Origin: Ostrinia nubilalis
Lineage: Eukaryota > Arthropoda > Insecta > Lepidoptera > Crambidae
Assembly (NCBI RefSeq): GCF_963855985.1
Contig: NC_087114.1
Span: 1,451,001 to 1,515,000 of the forward strand
Direction: 5' to 3'
Length of the DNA stretch: 64,000 nt
In this document: positions 21,201-27,678 of the stretch, piece by piece
Layout: every line of letters begins with the position of its first letter
How positions within the stretch are numbered: position 1 is the first letter of the stretch
Program-made: the position numbers and the translations under genes
The notes under the pieces: generated by a model
The model's database searches: none
Seen by the model: the letters and a program-made list of their open reading frames with translations, nothing else
What the model was told of the DNA's origin: nothing

Positions 21201-21735
21201 TATCTTTGTCAGCCAACTTACAAAAACAAATCAATTTGATTTCATGGAAGGCAGTTAGCTGACAAATAGAGGAGGTATATTAAAAGGTCTAATTTTCCAT
21301 AATTATTATGTACGAAACCCTAAAAGTTTTATGTTGATGAAGAGCAGTCTTCAAGTCTTAGTAAATGAGTAATTAAATACAAAACCATAGGTATAAATAA
21401 CTTACGTTGACTCTGTTTGTTTTGGATCTTGATCCAGAATACTGCCTTCTCTTTCTGTTCTCTTGTTTCTCTTTCAGCAAATTTGCTTTTTCGGGATCGC
21501 TGTAGATAAAAAATCATCAGTTCATTCAGTCTCCACTGCAGGAGCACGACCCTCTAATTTACCAGAGGCAAGAGTATTTGGCCTACACACCCCACGCTGG
21601 CCAGTCGGGTTGGGGAGGCCTTAAAGCCTTAAAGTGAATATTAATATTTTTACTTACTTGTTCTCTCTCTGAATCATTTCCTTGAAGACTTTCAAAACTG
21701 GGGACTGGGTTTCTTTGTCCGATTTCTTGCCATGT
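14..21735 (-). CDS. Gene 1: multi-exon single-pass membrane protein, family not recognised
   Basis: Fourteen exons joined by GT-AG introns stay open in one frame through every junction, which is strong evidence for a real gene; phases match at all 13 junctions. The joined product exceeds 1,100 residues and is incomplete at both ends. In order it has about 120 mostly charged residues, a Cys-rich stretch (DTCSCVSCA), one hydrophobic segment of about 23 residues (exon 19162-19383), then a very long polar region with dibasic sites (for example RSKRS), acidic runs (EEEDEEG), possible N-glycosylation sites and a histidine-rich block. The nine 5' exons are 29-222 nt; the 3' exons are larger (up to 859 nt). 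A single membrane anchor with a long polar tail is seen; function, topology and partner are unknown. Introns are full of transposon fragments. It could alternatively be two transcripts sharing exons (see exon 6735-6828). Confidence 0.75.
675..1482 (-). CDS. Gene 1 exon with histidine-rich block
   Basis: Acceptor ATTTCAG above 1482 and consensus donor GTAAGT at 674. An apparent stop just after the donor is intronic, so the exon is not terminal. It encodes about 269 residues: Ser/Glu-rich, then a block of His runs (six His, Lys, four His, then mixed His/Asp/Asn) near 965-1020, followed by several N-x-S/T sites. His clusters often bind metals such as Zn, Cu or Ni, but here that is only a possibility. 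Confidence 0.75.
1851..2289 (-). CDS. Gene 1 exon, polar region
   Basis: Acceptor GTTTCAG above 2289; donor AAAA|GTTAGT below 1851. Enters in phase 0 and leaves in phase 1, so the A plus GC of the next exon makes Ser. Encodes about 146 residues with an aromatic/Pro patch ([15 protein letters not shown]) and a Lys/Arg-rich end. Reading through the donor gives a TAG at once, so an alternative terminal form cannot be excluded. Confidence 0.7.
2308..2405. repeat. MITE-like fragment with CACCATC/GGTG ends
   Basis: Starts TTTCACCATCTTACTTT and ends AAAGTTGGTGCAATT. A related but longer copy is at 40932-41042. It sits about 20 bases outside the splice acceptor of exon 1851-2289. Confidence 0.4.
2513..2665 (+). 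mobile_element. SINE fragment, family B
   Basis: Poly-T, then a block with GACAGGAGGCAAACGAGCAG and ATCACCTGATGGTAAGTGAT. The same block is found reversed at 29497-29645 and as a scrap at 42685-42712. Three dispersed copies identify it as a short retroposon. Confidence 0.6.
2785..2872 (-). mobile_element. RTE-like 3' UTR fragment (family C)
   Basis: Reversed copy of a block found whole at 57065-57180 (motifs GCCAGCGTGGGGA and TGCCTCTGGTAAATTAG). It lies directly downstream of gene 1 exon 2912-3125 and creates a false extension of that reading frame. Confidence 0.6.
2912..3125 (-). CDS. Gene 1 exon, acidic region
   Basis: Acceptor TTCTACACAG above 3125. It completes a Val codon from the previous exon and encodes an acidic run ([13 protein letters not shown]). 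The 3' limit is uncertain: GTTAGT after 2912 and GTTAAA after 2885 are both in phase 0 and fit the next exon. The reading frame then runs into a repeat fragment at 2785-2872, which is not part of the gene. Confidence 0.6.
3491..4349 (-). CDS. Gene 1 largest exon
   Basis: Acceptor AAATTTCAG above 4349, donor GT|GTGAGT below 3491. About 286 residues, strongly Lys-rich, with a dibasic/furin-like RSKRS motif near its start, several Asn-x-Ser/Thr sites and a Lys/Ser tail ([12 protein letters not shown]). No catalytic motif was recognised. Both phases fit the flanking exons. Confidence 0.75.
5070..5118 (+). mobile_element. Lep1-type Helitron 3' end fragment
   Basis: Ends in the GCAGGCGAAGCTGCGGGC hairpin followed by ACTAGT. 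The LINE fragment begins directly after it. Confidence 0.5.
5119..6478 (+). mobile_element. 5'-truncated non-LTR retrotransposon (CR1/L2/Jockey group)
   Basis: Holds the second half of a reverse transcriptase (5134-6081), a 3' UTR with CACACCTAA repeats near 6150-6210, and a tail rich in TTTC (TTTCTTTCTTCTTTCTTTCT-like), a tail type also seen at 26615-26635 and 30360-30375. Clade placement is by motif only. Confidence 0.75.
5134..6081 (+). pseudogene. Reverse transcriptase fragment
   Basis: An open frame of 315 codons containing [13 protein letters not shown] (RT motif around the palm) and [10 protein letters not shown] with the catalytic YADD near residues 34-37, followed by thumb and C-terminal parts. 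The endonuclease and the N-terminal half of RT are missing, so it is a dead 5'-truncated copy although this part has no stop. Confidence 0.85.
6735..6828 (-). CDS. Gene 1 exon with donor/stop ambiguity
   Basis: Acceptor TTGTTCCAG above 6828. Encodes [20 protein letters not shown] and about 11 more residues. The donor AGAA|GTTAGT keeps the frame (A+AT = Asn) into the exon at 4349. If not spliced, a TAG follows immediately and an AATAAA lies about 35 bases downstream on the minus strand (near 6697-6702), so a short isoform ending here is possible. Confidence 0.65.
6840..7849. other. Intron sequence, no feature recognised
   Basis: AT-rich sequence in the large intron of gene 1. Short open frames on the minus strand (6906-7244, 7326-7574) have no recognisable motif or splice signals. 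Confidence 0.5.
7850..8043 (-). mobile_element. Lep1-type miniature Helitron
   Basis: Reads in reverse from CATTTATAATATT at the right to the CCGCGGGCAAAAGCTGG end at the left, about 190 bp, with the AAAATCCGTTCAGTAGTTTT core shared with 24036-24232 and 45775-45964. Confidence 0.65.
8044..8998. other. Intron sequence, nothing recognised
   Basis: No coding exon, structural RNA or family repeat was seen; ordinary AT-rich intron. Confidence 0.4.
8999..9125 (+). mobile_element. Retroposon 3' end, family D
   Basis: Motifs TTCTTGCGCTGCTTCTTCTC and ACTGGGACGTGTAAAAGTGC; at least nine copies in the window (also near 11090, 15664, 20565, 21160, 22735, 31465, 39465, 54000). Dispersed, variably truncated copies fit a retroposon 3' region; the parent element is not identified. 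Confidence 0.55.
9189..9299. repeat. Fragment of the Harbinger-like MITE family
   Basis: Shares the internal TCGGCCGATAGTT and GTGCGCACATTACACCGATT blocks with 25631-25805 but lacks both ends. A smaller scrap is near 32610-32665. Confidence 0.45.
9655..9893 (+). mobile_element. RTE-like LINE 3' end with (ATG)n tail
   Basis: Family C UTR joined to the C-terminal RTE coding end ([18 protein letters not shown] ... [11 protein letters not shown], stop), then (GAT)n. Short simple-repeat tails are typical of RTE elements. Confidence 0.7.
10104..10421. repeat. 318-bp palindrome with 29-nt loop
   Basis: Two arms of about 144 bp are near-perfect inverse copies; both outer ends are the element terminus TCCCATC. 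The loop lies around 10249-10277. RNA read from either strand would fold into a long hairpin. Confidence 0.85.
10421..10634 (+). repeat. 106-bp direct duplication inside the foldback element
   Basis: The block starting ATCTCATTTCTTTTTG occurs twice (10421 and 10527) with very few differences, each ending in a hairpin-like GCACTACCGTGCCCCC that resembles the element's 3' end. Copy 3 has only one unit. Confidence 0.8.
11755..11912 (+). mobile_element. RTE 3' fragment, degraded
   Basis: Motifs CCACAAGGTGGACAGACGAC and GTGGCTAAAATGATGATGATG; diverged from other copies. Confidence 0.6.
12384..12564. mobile_element. MITE with GGCGATTATCACACTGC ends
   Basis: Inverted termini AGGCGATTATCACACTGC at both sides enclose 180 bp of GC-rich sequence; the flanking bases (ATA, TTA) only loosely fit a TWA duplication. 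Confidence 0.6.
12910..13035 (-). mobile_element. RTE 3' fragment, (CGTT)n-tail subfamily
   Basis: Reversed C-terminal RTE coding end with a GTTCGTTCGTTT tail at the left; distinct from the (TGA)n subfamily by the ACGA tail and by MRAAQD-type residues. Confidence 0.6.
13077..13301 (-). mobile_element. Lep1-type miniature Helitron
   Basis: Starts (in reverse) with ACTAGCTTTCCGCCCGCGG and ends CATTTATAATATTAGTATAGA, near full length. Confidence 0.75.
13328..13492. mobile_element. MITE, ACTGAACTGTCC family, copy 1
   Basis: ACTGAACTGTCC near one end and its inverse GGACAGTTCAGT near the other; a second copy at 35579-35748 is almost the same. Confidence 0.6.
13736..14371 (+). mobile_element. Lep1-type Helitron containing a second element
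   Basis: Begins TCTATACTAATATTATAAA and ends GCGGGCGGAAAGCTAG. It is interrupted exactly between A13903 and T14313, where a deleted foldback element lies. Confidence 0.8.
13904..14312 (-). mobile_element. Foldback Helitron-like element, copy 2 (internally deleted)
   Basis: Inserted in the Lep1 copy without visible target duplication, between A and T. Keeps the terminal hairpin (GGGGGCACGGCAGTGCCCCC) and most of the palindrome but lacks about 40 bp of one arm and most of the middle. Its junctions define the true ends of the family. Confidence 0.75.
14830..14975 (-). mobile_element. Lep1-type Helitron, partial
   Basis: TTTTGCCCGCGTGATATTTT and AAAACTATCCTATGTCCTTT cores; start is lost. Confidence 0.55.
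15530..15662. mobile_element. MITE, CGCCCGTATTCACAAAC family
   Basis: Inverted ends CGCCCGTATTCACAAAC; TA precedes it. Related copies at 19556-19676, 22108-22253, 38682-38825 and 45590-45715. Confidence 0.7.
15664..15790 (+). mobile_element. Retroposon 3' end, family D
   Basis: Abuts the preceding MITE; ends in AAAATAAAATGAG. Confidence 0.55.
15795..16025 (-). mobile_element. Lep1-type miniature Helitron
   Basis: Left end ACTAGCTTTCCGCCCGCGG, right end TTTATAATATTAGT; contains a GACAGACAGACAGACAG run. Confidence 0.75.
16030..17077. other. Intron sequence, nothing recognised
   Basis: No exon or family repeat seen on either strand. Confidence 0.4.
17078..17320 (+). mobile_element. Retroposon, family E
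   Basis: Contains CGGGACTATTCCCACCTCTC-like start, AACCCAACCAATGAAGGTCA and AACGAAATTAATCAGAAGAA. Seven copies in the window (also 34284, 38128, 40545, 52974, 53727, 63678). Class unknown. Confidence 0.55.
17405..17540 (+). mobile_element. RTE 3' fragment, (ACGA)n subfamily
   Basis: Encodes [20 protein letters not shown] residues and ends in CTAAAACGACGA. Confidence 0.65.
17559..17737. mobile_element. Hairpin MITE with 63-bp arms
   Basis: GGGCTATATTTCACCGGGAC... at the left is repeated as its inverse at the right; arms about 63 bp, near identical, around a 50-bp centre. Could fold into a strong hairpin. Flanked by TTT and TTA. Confidence 0.75.
18103..18318. mobile_element. MITE with CTTTCCCAC / GTGGGAAAG ends
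   Basis: Imperfect inverted ends of about 24 bp (CTTTCCCACGGCGATCCAG against CTGGATATCTCTGTGGGAAAG). Single copy here. Confidence 0.5.
18447..18475 (-). CDS. Gene 1 micro-exon (29 nt)
   Basis: Acceptor TTTTGCAG above 18475 and consensus donor G|GTAAGT below 18447. Adds FDDGNYRET after a split Asp codon and leaves in phase 0, matching the exon at 6828. It is the start of an 11.6-kb intron. Confidence 0.65.
18574..18635 (-). CDS. Gene 1 exon (62 nt)
   Basis: Acceptor TTGTTACAG above 18635, donor ATG|GTATGA below 18574. With one base completing an Arg codon it reads [20 protein letters not shown]; this frame is the only one compatible with both neighbouring exons. Confidence 0.65.
18700..19035 (+). 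mobile_element. RTE C-terminal coding fragment, degraded
   Basis: Translates in pieces to [14 protein letters not shown] and later [14 protein letters not shown] residues, with stops and gaps; ends near CTGAACCGAACGAA. Confidence 0.65.
19040..19145 (+). mobile_element. RTE 3' fragment, (TGA)n subfamily
   Basis: [20 protein letters not shown] then a (TGA)n tail that ends about 16 bases from the donor of gene 1 exon 19162-19383. Confidence 0.7.
19162..19383 (-). CDS. Gene 1 exon carrying the transmembrane segment
   Basis: Acceptor TTTCTTCCAG above 19383; donor GAGAG|GTATAA below 19162. It encodes [19 protein letters not shown], a clear hydrophobic helix, followed by a basic stretch ([13 protein letters not shown]). 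Basic residues on the C-terminal side suggest that side may be cytoplasmic, but the topology is not settled. An RTE fragment ends only about 16 bases past the donor. Confidence 0.75.
19556..19676. mobile_element. Degraded MITE, CGCCCGTATTCACAAAC family
   Basis: Internal CAAATCGAACGCACAGCGTT is clear; the right end merges into the donor region of exon 19688-19740. Confidence 0.5.
19688..19740 (-). CDS. Gene 1 exon, Cys-rich (53 nt)
   Basis: Acceptor TATCGTAG above 19740, donor TGC|GTAAGT below 19688. Reads [17 protein letters not shown] then splits an Ala codon with the transmembrane exon. The Cys cluster just before the membrane could be disulphide-bonded or acylated. A degraded MITE begins about six bases into the following intron. 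Confidence 0.65.
19821..19859 (-). CDS. Gene 1 micro-exon (39 nt)
   Basis: Acceptor TTTGTTACAG above 19859 and donor TGG|GTAAGT below 19821. Phase 0 on both sides; encodes [13 protein letters not shown], a Trp-rich patch. Confidence 0.65.
20208..20537 (-). mobile_element. tRNA-derived SINE, family A
   Basis: Reverse orientation: a tRNA-like head with TGGTCTAGTGG (A box) and GGTTCGATTCC (B box) at the right, a body with GGTGGTAGGGCTTGTT-like sequence, and a poly-T/A tail at the left. Other copies: 22953-23125, 39735-40052, 48153-48465. Confidence 0.8.
20565..20690 (+). mobile_element. Retroposon 3' end, family D
   Basis: Diverged copy with CATGCGCTGCTTTTTCTCAA and AGAAGCAGCGGTAGGG. Confidence 0.5.
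20732..20836 (-). CDS. Gene 1 exon (105 nt)
   Basis: Acceptor TTCTTGGCAG above 20836 and donor ATT|GTGAGT below 20732. Phase 0 on both sides, 35 residues, charged, beginning [17 protein letters not shown]-rich codons compared with the introns. Confidence 0.7.
20893..21065 (-). mobile_element. RTE 3' fragment, reversed
   Basis: Contains GGTCAGTCCACCTAGAGGGA and AATGTCATCCACTGCTGGAC-type sequence; part of the intron upstream of exon 20732-20836. Confidence 0.55.
21406..21499 (-). CDS. Gene 1 exon (94 nt)
   Basis: Acceptor TATCTACAG above 21499, donor AAC|GTAAGT below 21406. One base completes an Asn codon; then [20 protein letters not shown] and a Ser/Arg-rich end. A helical charged segment is likely. 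Confidence 0.65.
21512..21625 (-). mobile_element. RTE-like 3' UTR fragment (family C) filling a short intron
   Basis: Occupies most of the 158-bp intron between gene 1 exons 21406-21499 and 21658-21735 (motif AATTTACCAGAGGCAA). Confidence 0.65.
21658..21735 (-). CDS. Gene 1 exon, most 5' of the firmly mapped exons
   Basis: Acceptor TTTCTTCCAG above 21735, donor CAA|GTAAGT below 21658. Reads [20 protein letters not shown] and ends in phase 2, matching the next exon. The intron to that exon is only 158 bases and is largely a repeat fragment. No start codon is in this exon, so the gene extends further right. Confidence 0.65.
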
Positions 21736-21764
21736 CTGGAAGAAAAAACTATTTAATTTCATCA

Positions 21765-21868
21765 TCATTTCAGCCACAGGACGTCCACTGCTGAACACAG
21801 GCCTCCCCCAATGATTCCCACATCGCCCGGTTGGTAGCGGCCTGCATCCAGCGCCTTCCTGCTACCTT
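21765..21868 (-). mobile_element. RTE 3' fragment, (TGA)n subfamily
   Basis: Reversed; CATCATCATTTCAGCCACAG then the inverse of the coding end. Confidence 0.65.
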
Positions 21869-22107
21869 TATGTATAATTTATTAAGATCAGCTTTCGCCC
21901 ACAGCTTCATTCAAGTTTTTCACAGAAAATCATAAAGCTTATTTGTAATGTTTAATTGTTTTGAAATAAGTTTAAAAAATCGTACCTTTTGTTATCAATT
22001 TCCATATTTTTCTAGTTGACATTTGACAAGTTTTGATCGTTACTCTTTTTTAAAAGCTACTGGTCAAAGAGTTTTTATTGAGAGCCAGATTTTTATTTAC
22101 AGACTTA

Positions 22108-22253
22108 CGCCCGTATTCACAAACATTATGAGGTCTCACAGTGCGCGTGGACGCACATGATGACACACGAACCAATCACAGAGCTCTATTCAACGCTGTG
22201 TGTTCGATTTGCTGCTTCACTTAAAGCAACCATCGTTTGTGAATACGGGTATT
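22108..22253. mobile_element. MITE, CGCCCGTATTCACAAAC family
   Basis: TA before the left end; right end GTTTGTGAATACGGG. Confidence 0.65.
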
Positions 22254-22504
22254 AGAGCCCAATCAAATCGATTTTCTCAAGTTATACTTACGCCCTTGCC
22301 CGATCAGAAAACTTCGATATACGATTACCATATTTTACCTAAACCTTATGTAACTCACAGGCATCAAACCCTGGACCTCCCGAAGGGAAGGAATAGCAAT
22401 TATTTTCTCATACACATCGTATTAAATATTATTTTATTGCCCACTCATAGTGAGGTGCCGCCGTTTCGGATAAGGATACGAAAATTGATACCTCTTATCA
22501 TACG

Positions 22505-22640
22505 AATGCATTTTGAACGGTGTGACCTAGTGGTTCAAGAATCGAACACTCTTGATCAGAGATTGGGGGTTCGATTCCTATATAGTGCCAATTAATTGAA
22601 ACTTTGTCGTGCGAGATATTAGATAAGATATTAGTCAAAG
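22505..22640 (+). mobile_element. tRNA-like SINE remnant
   Basis: GTGACCTAGTGGTTCAAGAA and GGGGGTTCGATTCCTATAT resemble Pol III A and B boxes; no tRNA fold is complete. Confidence 0.4.
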
Positions 22641-22734
22641 TCAAATCTTTGTTTGTATAGACTAATTAAATAGTACTTACAAATCGTCAAATATTTTGCT
22701 CTTATGGAGGCTCTACAGTATAATGTATCATACA

Positions 22735-22830
22735 ATCTTTTTACTTTTGAGCGCTTTGAGACCAACATAATATTTGGCAAGTGCTGAGAAGAAGCGCCGC
22801 AACAAACTCAGTCACCACTGTCTGCCGGTT
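22735..22830 (-). mobile_element. Retroposon 3' end, family D, reversed
   Basis: GTGCTGAGAAGAAGCGCCGC and ACAAACTCAGTCAC. Confidence 0.5.
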
Positions 22831-22952
22831 GATCAAAATAAGGGTACAACAAAATCATTTCAGTAGTTTTTGCTTGACAGAGAAAGAATTATACATTCTT
22901 CAAGTATTTTGAAGATGGATACCTACATGATAGGTCAATTTGCAATTACGAG

Positions 22953-23125
22953 TTTTTTTTTTATCCACAACGAGGAAGTTCTTGGCCAGTATCTCACCTG
23001 ATGGTAAGTGACGATCAGGCCGAAGGTGGAAGCGAGCTTCACCCGGAATCCTCAACCACGGAGGAACTGGCTATCTTACCTCTAACTGCCGGAAGACAAT
23101 AATGCTGTTAACATTGTTGTATACT
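22953..23125 (-). mobile_element. tRNA-derived SINE family A, 3' half
   Basis: Tail and body only (ATCTCACCTGATGGTAAGTG, CGGAGGAACTGGCTATC); the tRNA head is lost, as in 5'-truncated retroposition. Confidence 0.65.
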
Positions 23126-23514
23126 AATTTTCTTCCAAAGTATATTCCCCAACTATTCCCATCACTACGAAATACGCAATTCGTCTGAGTGTACACCTCC
23201 GCGTGGTTTATAGCCACTTTATTTTTGAAGTACGACTGTACTAAACATGTTGTTAGCCCCTGAATGGCCCAGTAAAATGGGATAGCAGTTATGGACCGAA
23301 TAAACTTCGTGCAGCAATTTGTTATTGAAATTAAAGGTAGGTATAAAAAGGTAATGGTGTTTTTTCTCTTGATCTGGTCAGGGGTTTGAGTCTTGGGGGA
23401 TAGAAAGAAGGTTGCTAAATTAATTTACCTAAGTCTGTCGCCATAACATTGCCATAGCATTGTTGTGTACATACATTTGTTTTGTGATTTCATACATTTA
23501 TATTATACCTTCTT

Positions 23515-23670
23515 CATCATCATCATCGTTTCAGCCACAGGACGTCCACTGCTGAACATAGGCCTCCCCCAATGATTTCCAAACTGACCTGATGGTAGCG
23601 CCCTGCATCCAGCGCCTTCCTGCTATATTTATGAGGTCGTTTACTTTGTCCACCTTGCGGGTGACATACA
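23515..23670 (-). mobile_element. RTE 3' fragment, (TGA)n subfamily
   Basis: Starts CATCATCATCGTTTCAGCCA; coding end follows in reverse. Confidence 0.65.
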
Positions 23671-23674
23671 CTTA

Positions 23675-23872
23675 TCTATATCTATAAAAGCGAAAGGTCA
23701 CTGACTCACTCACTCATCACGAAGTCTCAGAAACTACAAGTGCTAGGAGTCTCAATTTTGCATGGGGGTTCCTTTTAGAACGTAGGTGCTCACTAAGACG
23801 GGATTTTGCAAAATTCAAACCCTAAGGAGGTACAACAGGATTGACGCGTACGAAGTCGCGGGCAGCCACTAG
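23675..23872 (+). mobile_element. Helitron, GCGTACGAAGTCGCGGGC-end subtype
   Basis: Starts ATCTATATCTATAAAAGCG and ends in the GCGTACGAAGTCGCGGGC hairpin with CACTAGT. Similar copies at 30607-30841, 31992-32246 and 41370-41566. Confidence 0.7.
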
Positions 23873-24035
23873 TTTATATCGTCAGTGGAGTTCTAAAAAT
23901 GCGTAAGTCAAACATTTACATTTTGCATGAAATTAGGTACCTACTTGGAAAAATACACTTCAGTCTTCATCCAATGGCATGAAAATGTTAAAACCGTCAA
24001 AAAATATTTTCTGAACTTCACTCGATTTATAAGAA

Positions 24036-24232
24036 ACTAGCTTTTGCCCGCGGTTTCACCCGCGTGTAATTGAGTTTGTCACAGATCGTCATAAATTATT
24101 ATTCTGGGTTATAAACAATAATACTGTAAAGTTTCATCAAAATCCGTTCAGTAGTTTTTGCGTGAAATAATAACAAACATGTTAACATCCAGACATCCAT
24201 AAAAAACTTTCGCATTTATAATATTAGTAAGA
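24036..24232 (-). mobile_element. Lep1-type miniature Helitron
   Basis: ACTAGCTTTTGCCCGCGG at the left, TTTATAATATTAGTAAGAT at the right. Confidence 0.75.
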
Positions 24233-25389
24233 TGAGTTCAAATTAATACTCTCACATGGCAAAATGTAGGTAGGTAGGTATTGGCTCCGTGCACGATTAC
24301 AGCGCCAACTAGCGTCCACAACTTTGTGGGCTCTGTCACATTGACATTTAGGTCGTTTATTTGTGAAAAAATATCGAAATGAAAAAGTAACAAATATTTT
24401 CGACTAATAAATTGTTGTGATACCACGATTTGGGTGGAAAAAAGGTTTTGAAATCATTTAGGTCATTCAAATCAAATGAGGCAAGTCCGAAAAGTGTGTT
24501 TAATTTTGATTGTGTCAGGGTTTGTTTACTTTATTTATAGTTGTAGTTTTACAGTAAAACAAAAAGAAAAAGCTACTTTAACGGTTTCTTCTTCTTAACT
24601 TTAACAACAGTAAATATATTTAAATGTTCCTGTATCGCTAGTAATAAATTAAATGTCGTTTTCAGATCGAAATGAGTATTGTTTTGAAGACCGGGTTTGT
24701 GTGTGTTACAATATCAAATTCCAACCACAAACCATATTTAAAGGAAAGTTGTTGATATTGGCAGGACAAGTCCGAGATGTAGAAGAATTAAGAACAAAAC
24801 AAGGGCAGAGTTCAATAATTCACGCTCTCATCATAAGGCAAACATCTGTGCACAACAACTACTGTGACTCGTTTTTGTACTACCACATTGTATAGTCTAG
24901 TTATTTCCAAATTGTAAACGGCTATTAAACCAGCCCTATCGAAATACAGTCCACTCTTTTATTTAAGTTCCCAGCAGGACCCTTTTCATGCGATTAATTA
25001 ATGATATTAAAATGTATTATGTAGAATCGCTTTGCAATTGACAGATACATCTGATTACAGAGCTTACATTATTTCTACTTTTGACCACCATGAGCGCTGC
25101 CATAGATTATGTTACCCCCACCTAGTACTTCGCACCCAGCGAATAGTTTCAGGCTTCGTATTTTCTACTCCATATTTTCAGCCAGTCTCCCGAAGAAATG
25201 TAAAATATAATATGTATTCCAACAAAGACAGAAACTACGGCCGCCATATTAGCCTCGGAGGGTAGAGTCCCGAGGGACCGCTCATAAACATGTTTACATG
25301 TAGGGAACTACATGTTTTGGATACTTTATTGTTTCTACCTCGTCTCAATGTCAACAGGTACATAATTTATAAGCACACGTTTGACTTTT
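24233..25389. other. Sequence without a recognised gene
   Basis: An 80-codon plus-strand frame (24653-24895) and a 77-codon one (25032-25265) show no motif, splice context or repeat, and neither can be supported as a gene. Confidence 0.4.
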
Positions 25390-25520
25390 TTTGCAGAACA
25401 AGGCAGGTATTTGACCGCGATCGCCACTGATGTTAAAATTATATGAGATGCAGTCTAGGTACATACCTGCCCTGTAAGTAATTCTCACCTTGAAGAGGTC
25501 CAGATTATAGTGTTATTGTA
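25390..25520 (+). mobile_element. SINE-like repeat, family F
   Basis: GAACAAGGCAGGTATTTGAC and GAGATGCAGTCTAGGTACAT; shared with 42812-42960. Confidence 0.5.
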
Positions 25521-25616
25521 GTCAAATCTATTGTAAAAACCTATTAGAAGTAAGAGCATATGAAACTTGACATTGAATGGACAGACCAACACTAAAAACT
25601 ATTTTTTTATGGATTA

Positions 25617-25985
25617 TAAGGCTGGTTTTAGAGTAGGCGCACACCGTTGATTTTTCGTCGGCCGATAGTTTAGTCGGGCAGTTGATCAGTATGGGCATGT
25701 ATGGGAGTGCGCACACTACGCCGATTTGATTTGGCCGATTCTTCATACAAATTAAAATCGGGCACAACTATCGGCCAACTAAAAATCAACGGTGTGCGCC
25801 TACTCTTAGTGTCACGCGGAATGTCAGTGCGGATCGCTCCGCACAGCCGATCTATATGAACTGCTAGGGAGCGAGCGGTTCCTCCGGACCGCATTACTCT
25901 AAAACGCTCCCTAGAAGTTCATACAGATTGGCCGTGCGGAGCGGGTCCGCACCGGACGGTCCGCGTGACACTAAAACCAGCCTTA
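25617..25985. mobile_element. MITE with TAAGGCTGGTTTTAG ends, split by another MITE
   Basis: The right end CTAAAACCAGCCTTA is whole; the left end is cut by the 175-bp insertion after TTTTA. Removing the insert restores a perfect inverse of the right end continuing through GTGTCACGCGG. Confidence 0.75.
25631..25805. mobile_element. PIF/Harbinger-like MITE (175 bp), nested
   Basis: Perfect inverted ends GAGTAGGCGCACACCGTTGA and TTA duplicated on each side (25628-25630, 25806-25808). Best-preserved member of its family in the window. Confidence 0.85.
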
Positions 25986-27560
25986 GTAATTTGTATTTCA
26001 CAAATTAGTAATAGTCCTGTTAATCCCTCGGGGTAAGCTAAATATGCTTGTGTTACGAGTGGTCTCACCAGAATAGAATAGAAAATCAATAAGGTGTAAA
26101 AAATACTATTCCCCAATTCCTCCTTTTGTTGAAGACGGTTAAAAACTGGTCTGATCCGAAATAATGTTAGGTGCTGAAATAAAATAAATTTTGCAATATC
26201 CTGTTGTAACTAAGCTTTAAGTTTACTAAGGTACCTGCATGCCAAATTTCAAGCGTCTAACTTAAGCGGTTTAGATTTTTCATACAAAAGGATTTTCCCG
26301 CTAATTCCCGTGCCCGTGGGAATTCCTAAGTATACTATAACCTGCCCAGGAGTATGAAGAATAATGGTACCAAGTTTCGTTAAAATCCGTCGAGTAGTTT
26401 TTGTTTCTATCAGGAACATACAGACAGACAAAAATTTTACTGATTGCATTTTTGGCATCAGTATCGATCACTAATCACCCCCTGATAGTTATTTGAAAAT
26501 ATATTTCATGTACAGAATTGACCTTTCTACAGATTTATTATAAGTATAGATTACCTATTATTGTTATTTTTTATTGTGCTAATTTATTGTTTCTTTTTTT
26601 TATGTGCCAAATAAATTATACTTTCTTTCTTTCAAGACAAATCATAGGAGCCCAAACTCGATAGGGTTACATTGTTTGGTCACAGAGTTCCTATGGCGAC
26701 CTTCCTGCTCCTTCATCAGACAAGCTATATGACGTCATTATACATATTGCATTATCATCTTGTATGAAAAATTTCGACTCAATTGGTTTTCAGGAAGTGG
26801 ATCTTATTCAGCTACATCAAAACACTACCCCCCAAAACTGCAATAGGGTAAAAAACCTAAAACCGTCCAATATGAACAAATTAAATTACCCCAGCCATAA
26901 CAGCTCCCACCGCGAATCGAACTGTAGACCTCCCTGCCCGACTGTAATTTACGACCATCTGTCACTCACATATTAGCCGCTAGGGCTGGCGCTCAGAAGA
27001 AAATGTAGGTGTTATTTTTGTTTGAAAAATAAATTGAAAAAATAAAAATAAAATTATGATCATAAACTTTATAACTAACATGTAACATTGTTTCCTTTAT
27101 TTTTATAATTTTCCGATTTATTTCAATTAGACGACTTCATCAAAAGTGTATGTTACAGGTTACGATAAGTAAAACAAAATGGCTTTATGATTTTGCAATT
27201 ATTTTTCCTAAAACTTAAAAGCCACAATGTAAAGATATGATAAGACACACTTTAGTTAGATAACCTATTTCAATTGCATTCATAAGTTATAGCGGAGATG
27301 AACAGGCCTGCTGAAACGAACGAATATTTTTAGTATTTCTTAATTTTTTTTTGTCCAGGTCAAGGCATGATGGGCAATGTATAACCTAATTTCTATAATT
27401 GCATCCTGAAGCTATTTTTTTAAATTCAATATTTTTTTCAGCTTTTATTACATGACTACGAGTAGGTACATAAAACATAAAATATTTATTTACACACAAA
27501 AACTAAAGAAATCACACACAAAGAGACTATACAGTTAGAAGATCCTAAACTTATTTTATT
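25986..27560. other. Intergenic or intronic sequence with repeat scraps
   Basis: A diverged Helitron-like scrap near 26225-26460, a LINE tail with TTTC repeats near 26560-26635 and a reversed tRNA-like SINE scrap near 26880-26990. No gene was recognised. Confidence 0.45.
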
Positions 27561-27678
27561 TTATCTTATTTTCGACAGTTTTCCTTAGTGGCAACCCTGC
27601 GGCAATGTTCCCGAGTGTTGCCAGCTCGTTCCTTATTCACCGCGACATTTACATTCCGCGCGCGGATCACTTGACCTG

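Noticed and set aside
24653..24895. 80-codon plus-strand frame as a possible small gene
   Set aside because: No recognisable motif, conserved context or splice signals; one frame of this size is expected by chance in 64 kb.
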